DNA of 64,000 nucleotides, taken from NCBI RefSeq assembly GCF_003837865.1, contig NZ_RQIS01000001.1:375699-439698 (forward strand), written 5' to 3'. The position numbers were made by a program, and so were the translations under genes. This stretch comes from Paraburkholderia dinghuensis (GTDB lineage: Bacteria > Pseudomonadota > Gammaproteobacteria > Burkholderiales > Burkholderiaceae). Positions 1-6,608 of the stretch are shown piece after piece; within the stretch, counting starts at the first letter, position 1, and each line of letters begins with the position of its first letter. The notes under the pieces were generated by a model. The model was not told the origin of the DNA. It was given only the letters and a program-made list of their open reading frames with translations, and ran no database searches.

Positions 1-2148
1 TTTGCCGAGGCCACCGCCCCATTCGGTCTCAGCACGCACAGCCAGATGCGTAATCGCCTCTGCCATCCATGGTGTTTCCTGCGCATGCTTTAATTCCTGC
101 GCCGTCACCTTGCCGTCGTGGTTCGCATCGATCGCCTTCTCCAGCTTGACGATCAAATCCCCAGCATTCACCTTCAGCGCGCTGGGCTCGAACGCCGACT
201 TGTCTTCTCCTGGAAGAAACTGTTCCGACGAGTGAATGTACCGCTTGAACATGTCGATCGGCAGCAGGCTGCTGTTGTCGACCAGCTCAAATCCCGGCCA
301 GTCCCACGGGCCGAGCATCCGTATGAGCGGATGATTGTCCTCGCACACCCAGCCCTGCCGGGTCGAGCCATCTTTCGCCCCGAGCGTGATGTTCCACCAA
401 TGATGGCCCTTGTCGTCAACCGCGACATGCTCCGCACCCAGTCTGTCCAGATCGGCGCGCCGGAACACATCGCGGAAATCCGCGCCCGGCCCCTTCGCGT
501 TGGAAAAACTCAGCGGGAAATTCGTCCATCCCTTTACGACAGCGGTCGTCGTCGTGTTCGCCAGTCTGGCCTCCACCCACACAGGCGAACCGGCGTTCGT
601 CGGCGTCGGACTCTGGTGATGCCCTTGATGCCCGCCATGAGGATTCTGGGTGGGCATCGTCACCGTCTTCGGCTGGACCTTGATCCAGCGCGAGCCCTGC
701 GCATTGCCCACTGGAACCAGCTTCAGACCACCCGTGCTCTGGGGAAGTGTCTGGTCCGGCGCCGGAACGTCCGTGACGAGCAACGCACCCTGCGAAATCT
801 CCAGAAACGTCTTCGCCGCGGGAAGGACTTTCGCGCGCGCCTGGCTCTTCTGGATAAATGTTTTCAGGTCCGGCCCGGCGAACACTTCAAGGTGCAGTAG
901 CGACCGGGTTGGCTGCGCAGGCAGCAGCTTCGCATCCACGTACCGCAGATAGTGCCCCGGCTGGCCCACGACGTCACCGGCCTTGACCGCATACGGCCGT
1001 TTCAGCACAACCACCGTATCGAGCGGCCTGGGATCAATGACCTGATCGAGTTCCTTCACGTACACCCAGCTCCACTGCGCGTGCGCCGAGACCGGCTTGC
1101 CCGCAACCGGGGCTACCGGCTGGCCGCTCCTGATGGACTTGAGCTTCCACCATCCGGGGTGCTTCGGGTCCGACTCCGACACCGACAGTTCGGCGCCCTT
1201 CGGCAGAAGGCCGATCACGTTGCCATTCGGCACGTCGCGTATCCGGATGCCTGTCACGGGGGGCGGCACCGGGGCATCATCTTCCGGCTGGGTCGCGGAC
1301 TGCTGCTGTGGCAACACGAAGCCCGCGTCGATAAAGTCACCGAGCAGGTCGGAACTGGCAGTTGCAGCCGGACCAGGTGGCGGAGCCTTCGGCTTCGGCA
1401 CCTCCTGCTTGTCCTTTGCCTTGTCGCCGACGCGGTAGTAGCTCTCGCCCTCCCAGTACGGCATCGGCGCCATGTGTACGTTTGCCGCATCGCCCTGCGC
1501 CCCTCCTGCCTGTTTCTGTGCCGATTGATAGCTGTTCCAGTCCATCAGATGCATGTACAGGCTGAAGAAGGTCAGCGTCTCGTCCGGCGCGGACCTGGCT
1601 GCTGGTGCAGAAGTGCTCGCCGTCGGAGTCGCTGAGGCGGGCTGTGCTGCAGGCGCAGCGGGATGGGTGGTAGCGCCGTGGGCACTACTGGTAGCGGCTG
1701 GCGCCGATGTAGCCTGCGGGCTGGTCTGAACCGGTTTCGGTGGAACTGGCGGTAGTTGCAGCCTGTGACGGATCAGCACGAAGCCCGTCGAGTAGAGCGC
1801 CTGGCGACCGTCCCGATAAGTCTGCCCGGGATATTTGCGGTCCATCCGGTATGCGACGACCTCGCCATCCGCAATGGCCCGCACGCCTCCATCCTGCTTC
1901 AGCATCTGTGCGCTGTTCTCGTCAAAGTGAACGCCGCCGTGCCACATTCCGCTTGTGCCCAGCGGATAGAAACCGTCCTCCGCTTTCGCCAGCGCCTTCA
2001 TGTACGTCATGGGGTCGGTGGCGTCATCCTTGCCCGCCGGCGAGAACGGGAACGCCCAGTTCAGCGGCGTATATGCCTGAGCTGGCGTTGGGGACGCGGC
2101 AGGACTAGCGGGTGCTGCCGGGTGCGCGGGACGCTGATGCGTGCTCAT
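1..2148 (-). CDS. T6SS effector paralogue, N-terminal part (runs off the left edge)
   Basis: The first 716 codons are visible, starting at the ATG at 2148; the 3' end lies outside the window. It is a close paralogue of the effector at 3613-6537 along its whole visible length. It shares the Pro/Ala-rich N-terminus, the M23-like core (HGGVHF, then ADGEVVAYR, then FSLYMHL), an SH3-like stretch, the LLHLEVFAG motif, and an EF-hand loop DANHDGKVTAQE near residue 690. The visible part ends at GGGLGK. In the other copy this point lies about 40 residues before the AT-rich GH19 tip begins, so the catalytic tip of this copy cannot be identified here. It presumably encodes a VgrG-delivered toxin. No signal peptide is seen, as expected for a T6SS substrate. 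Confidence 0.8.
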   Translation of the reverse strand, partial: MSTHQRPAHPAAPASPAASPTPAQAYTPLNWAFPFSPAGKDDATDPMTYMKALAKAEDGFYPLGTSGMWHGGVHFDENSAQMLKQDGGVRAIADGEVVAYRMDRKYPGQTYRDGRQALYSTGFVLIRHRLQLPPVPPKPVQTSPQATSAPAATSSAHGATTHPAAPAAQPASATPTASTSAPAARSAPDETLTFFSLYMHLMDWNSYQSAQKQAGGAQGDAANVHMAPMPYWEGESYYRVGDKAKDKQEVPKPKAPPPGPAATASSDLLGDFIDAGFVLPQQQSATQPEDDAPVPPPVTGIRIRDVPNGNVIGLLPKGAELSVSESDPKHPGWWKLKSIRSGQPVAPVAGKPVSAHAQWSWVYVKELDQVIDPRPLDTVVVLKRPYAVKAGDVVGQPGHYLRYVDAKLLPAQPTRSLLHLEVFAGPDLKTFIQKSQARAKVLPAAKTFLEISQGALLVTDVPAPDQTLPQSTGGLKLVPVGNAQGSRWIKVQPKTVTMPTQNPHGGHQGHHQSPTPTNAGSPVWVEARLANTTTTAVVKGWTNFPLSFSNAKGPGADFRDVFRRADLDRLGAEHVAVDDKGHHWWNITLGAKDGSTRQGWVCEDNHPLIRMLGPWDWPGFELVDNSSLLPIDMFKRYIHSSEQFLPGEDKSAFEPSALKVNAGDLIVKLEKAIDANHDGKVTAQELKHAQETPWMAEAITHLAVRAETEWGGGLGK

Positions 2149-2218
2149 GAGGTCCGGGTTCCTTTGTTGTTCCTGCTGCGCGTAACGATAGGGAAATGTG
2201 CGGTGTGGCGGCCGTGGC

Positions 2219-2264
2219 CTAGCCGGAGAACAGCGAGCCGCGCCCGCCGTCCATTGAAACCGGG
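2219..2264 (-). pseudogene. Remnant of a vgrG 3' end
   Basis: These bases match, almost base for base, the last codons and TAG stop of the intact vgrG at 6609-6660, giving the tail SMDGGRGSLFSG. The roughly 70-bp spacer to the downstream effector start is also conserved in both places. Upstream of this stub no vgrG remains, because the sequence switches to a tssF fragment. It marks the end of a duplicated unit made of the vgrG 3' end, the spacer and the effector. Confidence 0.8.
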
Positions 2265-2459
2265 CTCGAAATCACCGTGTCGCTCGACGAACAGACGTTC
2301 GCCGAGCACAACATGGCCGCGTTCTTCAGCGTTATCGACAGGTATTTCACGCGCTACGTGCCAATGAACAGCTTCATGCAGCTCGTCGTGCTGTCGAAGA
2401 CGAACGGCTCGGAAATCCGGCGTTGCCCGCTGCGCGCCGGGCGCTCGCCACTGCTATAA
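2262..2459 (+). pseudogene. 3' fragment of a tssF-like baseplate gene
   Basis: About 65 codons in the plus frame read GLEITVSLDEQTF, then FSVIDRYFTRYVPMNSF, then QLVVLSKTNG, and end in GRSPLL and a stop. This is the conserved C-terminus of TssF. It aligns position by position with the end of the intact TssF at 20216-22054 (LTVDEEHF, VIDVFFGLYVHINSF, QLVVVSRRTG). It is clearly divergent from that copy and lies in the opposite orientation, so it probably came from a different T6SS locus. There is no start codon region and no N-terminal 90 percent. A GTG at 2277 could start a small peptide, but a functional gene is unlikely. Confidence 0.75.
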
Positions 2460-2464
2460 AAACG

Positions 2465-2716
2465 TCAGACCGGGCTCGATATCAGATGGCAGCCACACGT
2501 TCCGCGGTGGCCGTGCCGCGCGATCGGACTGCCGTTATCCTTCATCGACGGATCGCCTTCCTCGATCACGTTCGGCGACACGTCGGGATGCCGTGGACAG
2601 GAGATACGGTCGCCTTTGCGCACAACGTGGCGGCCCTTGAAGCGCATGCTCGTTGAGCCTGTTTCGACCTTGCCGTCGTGGTCGGTATCGTCGCCAACGC
2701 GAATCAAATTCATCAT
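2465..2716 (-). CDS. PAAR domain protein, T6SS spike tip
   Basis: This 83-residue protein begins MMNLIRVGDDTDHDG and contains GSTSMRFKGRHVVRKGDRISC, HPDVSPNVIEEGD, GSPIARHGHRGTCGC and a final HLISS. That pattern of His and Cys residues and GD turns is the PAAR fold, a small zinc-binding cone that caps the VgrG trimer and can carry effectors. The length is normal for a stand-alone PAAR protein. A GGAG motif lies just before the ATG on the minus strand. It lies between the effector-immunity pair and the second effector, in the same direction, so it most likely sharpens the spike that delivers one of them. Confidence 0.85.
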   Translation of the reverse strand: MMNLIRVGDDTDHDGKVETGSTSMRFKGRHVVRKGDRISCPRHPDVSPNVIEEGDPSMKDNGSPIARHGHRGTCGCHLISSPV

Positions 2717-2833
2717 GGGAGCGGTACTCCGTGTAACACCGGGCTGAAATATTCAGTCACCGATTCGAATCAAATTCATCGCAATGAAAGGTCCTATTAT
2801 ATTTTCAGGAAATCACCCCTGAATTCACATGGA

Positions 2834-3616
2834 CTACTTGCAAATAGCCAGACTCTCGCACTTTACCCACTTCAGGATCGGACCATTCTTTTTCGAAAGG
2901 TACCTCACAAAATACCAAAGGCCATCAGCGTCATTGAACTCAAGCAACTGCACTTTATCTCCTTTCACCAGATACATTTCTGTCCTAGACGCGTTTGAGG
3001 CCTCCGCAAACAGCCAAGCCTTATCCGTCGCTACCAATGATGTAACCGGCTGGCGTTGTGTGTATTTTATTTCACTGGTTACCAGCAGCTTCTCCGACAA
3101 CTGGCCGTCCCGATAGATAGACCGCGACACCTGATCGCACCCAACGCACACGTCGCTCAAAACAAGGTGATACGTACCATTCTTAAGCTCGTAAACATCC
3201 TCATGCTGCTTCGAGTCCAATTTGTACGCACTGGTCAGATACTTTCCGTCAATCTTGTAATTGCAAATATCCTTACCCGCTCCGACATTCAAAGCGGAAA
3301 ACACATGAATCGCTTGATCAAAAGAAAAAAACCTTGAGCACCCACCAGCACTTGTGGCTGCAATTTCTTGATTACCATTTTTATAAATTTCAACAATGGA
3401 TAGATTTTCATACCCATCGTCGATCGCACTTTTAAGCTCGCCAGTCGGAGTAACGATTTCACAGTCTGATTTATTCCTGCAAAACTTTATCGACCCTGCA
3501 GAATCGACTGAGAGAGTATTGTTTTTTGCAGAAGTTGAAAACGTCGCACCTGTCAGCATGACGAACACCAGTGTAAAACCATGGGTTCGCACTCTTTTAA
3601 AGGTAAATATACTCAA
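2834..3616 (-). CDS. Exported Cys-rich protein, probable immunity protein to the GH19 effector
   Basis: No family is recognised. The product has a short basic N-terminus, a hydrophobic stretch (GFTLVFVMLTGATF) and a plausible cleavage site after STSA, so it is probably periplasmic. The mature part has eight cysteines, an even number that suits disulfide bonds in the periplasm. I choose the TTG at 3616. It overlaps the effector TGA (TTGA coupling) and a G-rich ribosome site lies 5-10 bases upstream; a GTG at 3628 is the alternative. The position directly after a murein-hydrolase effector, the export signal and the AT-rich composition shared with the toxin tip all point to an immunity role. That role is inferred, not shown. 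Confidence 0.6.
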   Translation of the reverse strand: MSIFTFKRVRTHGFTLVFVMLTGATFSTSAKNNTLSVDSAGSIKFCRNKSDCEIVTPTGELKSAIDDGYENLSIVEIYKNGNQEIAATSAGGCSRFFSFDQAIHVFSALNVGAGKDICNYKIDGKYLTSAYKLDSKQHEDVYELKNGTYHLVLSDVCVGCDQVSRSIYRDGQLSEKLLVTSEIKYTQRQPVTSLVATDKAWLFAEASNASRTEMYLVKGDKVQLLEFNDADGLWYFVRYLSKKNGPILKWVKCESLAICK

Positions 3617-6537
3617 TTCATCCCCCACTCTTTCTTGATTTTATCAAACAATGCTTGACGCTCATCCAATCCGTTATGCCCACCATTAACGGCCAGGGTG
3701 ATTAGATCAACATTGCCCTTCTCATGCTCAACGAGAACATTAATATCGCCTTTTGCACCGTATTTTTTCTCAATTCCTCCTTTATGACGCCAGAACCAGC
3801 AAGCGGAGTCAATTGCATTTTCCATGCTGGACGCCACGAGGTATGGATTTGAAACGAAATCGACCCCTCTGTACTCGGAGTACATTTTATATGTGTTCTT
3901 CCAAGTTAGCTGAATGAGGCCCTTCCCCTTGTACTTTGGACCATCGCCCATCGTAGTATTGCCATTTTTGATGGCGTCCTTGTGCGCCCCCGGATTGTAG
4001 CCCTCACCGGAAGCAAACTCGATAGTCGTTTCAAATCGCGCTGACTCATGAAAACATTGTGAGAGAAAGTGCGCTTTCTGGTAGCAATCTACGATACCGT
4101 AGGCTCTCATCTTGCTGTTCAGAAGCGCAACGAATTTCTCTTTGTCGTATTTATATATTTCTGGGTATTTTTCGGGAAAATGAAGCTGAAAAGACGCCGA
4201 GCCACCCTTGCCAGTAAACCAGTCCCCGGTTTTACCCAACACCTTCCCCAGAAAATCAACTGTAATTGCGCAACAATCGGTGCTAGTGAAATTCCCGATC
4301 AACCCAACCGGATGCAAATGCCAGGGCGCGGTGTCTTTAGGGAACCCCTCGATACCCGCCGCCTGCTCCCACCACTGCAGCTTCCCGATCCGCTCGATCT
4401 CGGCCTGCCACAGCCACAGCAGCTTCTTCATCAGCGGCGACAACGCTTCCCACTTACCCAGTCCACCGCCCCATTCGGTCTCGGAACGCACCACCAGATG
4501 CGTAAGCGCCTCCGCCATCCACGGCGTTTCCTGCGCGTGTTTCAATTCCTGCGCCGTCACCTTGCCATCGTGATTCGCATCGATCGCCTTCTCCAGCTTG
4601 ACGATCATGTCTCCGGCGTTAACCTTCAACGCATCGGGCTCGAATTCCGACTTGTCCTCGTCAACCAGATACTGGTCCGTCACGTGGATGTACCGCCTGA
4701 GCATGTCAACAGGCGTGAAGCTGCTGTTGTCGACCAGTTCAAACCCCGGCCAGTCCCACGGACCACACATCCGCGTCAGTGGGTGATTATCCTCACACAC
4801 CCAGCCCTGCCGGGCTGATCCGTCCTTCGATCCTATGGTGATGTTCCACCAGTGGTTGCCCTTGTCGTCAATCGCGAGATTGCCGGCGCCCAGCTTGTTC
4901 AGGTCGACGCGCCGGAACACATCGCGGAAATCCGCGCCCTGCCCCTTCGCGTTCGAAAAGCTCAGCGGGAAATTCGTCCATCCCTTGACGACAGCGGTTG
5001 TCGTCGTATTCGCGAGTTGGCCCTCCACCCACACCGGCTTCGGCTCCTGCTGATGCCCCCCGCCGTGAGGATTGTGCGCAGGCGTCACCGGCTGCGGCCG
5101 GACCTGGACCCAGCACGCTCCTTGCGCCTTTGTCACCGGCACCAGCTTCACACCGCCCGGGCTCTGGGGCAGCGTCTGGTCCGGCTCTGGAACGTCCGTG
5201 ACGAGCAGCGCACCCGGCGAGATTTCCAGAATCGTGTTCGCACCAGGCAGGTCCCGTCCTTCCTTCGCCTGCTTCCCGGCCTTTCTCGCCTCGGTTGCCC
5301 GCGCCCGGCTCTTCTCGATGAACGCCTTCAGTTCCGGCCCTGCGAACACTTCGAGATGCAGTAGCGAACGCGTCGCCTTCCCCTTGATCATCTTCGCGTC
5401 CGTATAGCGCAGATAGTGGCCCGGCTCACCCACCACGTCACCGGCCTTGACCGGGTAGGGTTTCTTCAGCACGACCACCGTATCGAGTGGTTTCGGGTCA
5501 GCCACCAGATCAAGCTCGTTCAACGGCACCCAGCTCCACTGCGCATGCTCCGAGACCGGCTTGCCCGCGACGGCGGCGACGGGCTGGCCGCTCCTGAGCG
5601 ATTTGATCTTCGCCCAGCCGGGATGTTGCGGGTCCGAATCTGAGACCGTCAGTTCGGCTCCCGTTGGCAGGATGCCGATCATCCTGCCGTTCGCCATGTC
5701 ACAAATCCGGATACCCGTGACGGGTGGCGGCGGAGGCGGTTCGTCGTCAACAGGAGGAGGCGGAGGCGTGAAATGATTGTTCAGGAAATCGCCCAGCGGG
5801 TCATCACTGGGTGGCGGCGCCGGTGCATGCTTTTTCGGCTTCGGAACGGTTTGCCTGTCGTGGGCCTTCTCGCCGACACGATAGTAGCGGTCGCCCTCCC
5901 AGTACGGCATCGAGGCCAGGTTCAGCTTGCCCGTCCCGGAGTCGGGCTGGGCTCCTTTCGCCAGCGCAGCCTGATACGTGGCGTGGTCGGTCAGGTGCAT
6001 GTACAGGCTGAAGCACGTCAGCGTTTCGTCTGGCGACGGTTTGCTGGCCGGAGGAGTTGCAGCAGCAGACGAGGCAGGCTGCCCGGGTACACCCTGCGGG
6101 TTCGACGGGGCCGCCCGGGTTGGGAGAGGCGGCATCTGCAGCTTGTGCCGGATCAGCACGAAGCCAGTCGAATAATACGCGTGGCGACCGTCCTCGTAGC
6201 CCTGCTCCGGATATTTGCTGTCCATCCGGTACGCGACCACGTCTCCATCCGCGATGGCCCGCACGCCGTCACCCTGCTTCAGGAGCTGTGCACTGTTTTC
6301 GTCGAAATGCACGCCGCCGTGCCACATCCCGCTCGCACCCAGCGGATAGAAACCGTCTTCCACGCTCGCCAGCGCCTTCATGTACGTCATCGGGTCGGTG
6401 GCATCGGCCTTGCTGTCCACCGGCGTGAAAGGAAACGCCCATTTCAGGGGGGTGGCCGCGGCCGGAGTCGCAGATGCAGGTGACGACGGTGGCATGGGAT
6501 GCTGCGGAGGATGCGCGGGATGGGGCTGCGTGCTCAT
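3613..6537 (-). CDS. T6SS effector: split M23-like fold, EF-hand, C-terminal GH19 murein hydrolase
   Basis: This protein of 974 residues has no signal peptide. I chose the ATG at 6537 because the paralogue at 2148 starts at the same point. A Pro/Ala-rich leader is followed by an M23-like region (WHGGVHFDE about 70-80, ADGDVVAYR, VLIRHKL, FSLYMHL about 180) whose last motif, LLHLEVF, sits near 392 after an SH3-like insert (about 277-320). A canonical EF-hand loop, DANHDGKVTAQE, lies near 648. The tip, from about 735, contains AHFLSQCFHES (probable catalytic Glu near 830), GYNPGAHKDAI, YKGKGLIQLTWKNTY and SACWFW, typical of GH19 chitinase/lysozyme-type enzymes that cut peptidoglycan. The tip is more AT-rich than the rest. 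vgrG lies 71 bp upstream and the probable immunity gene overlaps its stop. Confidence 0.85.
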   Translation of the reverse strand: MSTQPHPAHPPQHPMPPSSPASATPAAATPLKWAFPFTPVDSKADATDPMTYMKALASVEDGFYPLGASGMWHGGVHFDENSAQLLKQGDGVRAIADGDVVAYRMDSKYPEQGYEDGRHAYYSTGFVLIRHKLQMPPLPTRAAPSNPQGVPGQPASSAAATPPASKPSPDETLTCFSLYMHLTDHATYQAALAKGAQPDSGTGKLNLASMPYWEGDRYYRVGEKAHDRQTVPKPKKHAPAPPPSDDPLGDFLNNHFTPPPPPVDDEPPPPPPVTGIRICDMANGRMIGILPTGAELTVSDSDPQHPGWAKIKSLRSGQPVAAVAGKPVSEHAQWSWVPLNELDLVADPKPLDTVVVLKKPYPVKAGDVVGEPGHYLRYTDAKMIKGKATRSLLHLEVFAGPELKAFIEKSRARATEARKAGKQAKEGRDLPGANTILEISPGALLVTDVPEPDQTLPQSPGGVKLVPVTKAQGACWVQVRPQPVTPAHNPHGGGHQQEPKPVWVEGQLANTTTTAVVKGWTNFPLSFSNAKGQGADFRDVFRRVDLNKLGAGNLAIDDKGNHWWNITIGSKDGSARQGWVCEDNHPLTRMCGPWDWPGFELVDNSSFTPVDMLRRYIHVTDQYLVDEDKSEFEPDALKVNAGDMIVKLEKAIDANHDGKVTAQELKHAQETPWMAEALTHLVVRSETEWGGGLGKWEALSPLMKKLLWLWQAEIERIGKLQWWEQAAGIEGFPKDTAPWHLHPVGLIGNFTSTDCCAITVDFLGKVLGKTGDWFTGKGGSASFQLHFPEKYPEIYKYDKEKFVALLNSKMRAYGIVDCYQKAHFLSQCFHESARFETTIEFASGEGYNPGAHKDAIKNGNTTMGDGPKYKGKGLIQLTWKNTYKMYSEYRGVDFVSNPYLVASSMENAIDSACWFWRHKGGIEKKYGAKGDINVLVEHEKGNVDLITLAVNGGHNGLDERQALFDKIKKEWGMN

Positions 6538-6608
6538 GGGACTCGGACTCTCTTGTGGTTTTCCAGCTGCGCGTAACGATAGGAAAATGTGGGGTGTAGT
6601 GGCGTGGC

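Noticed and set aside
2277..2459. Complete 60-codon gene
   Set aside because: The reading matches only the end of TssF and the homology starts before the GTG, so it is a fragment and not a gene in its own right.
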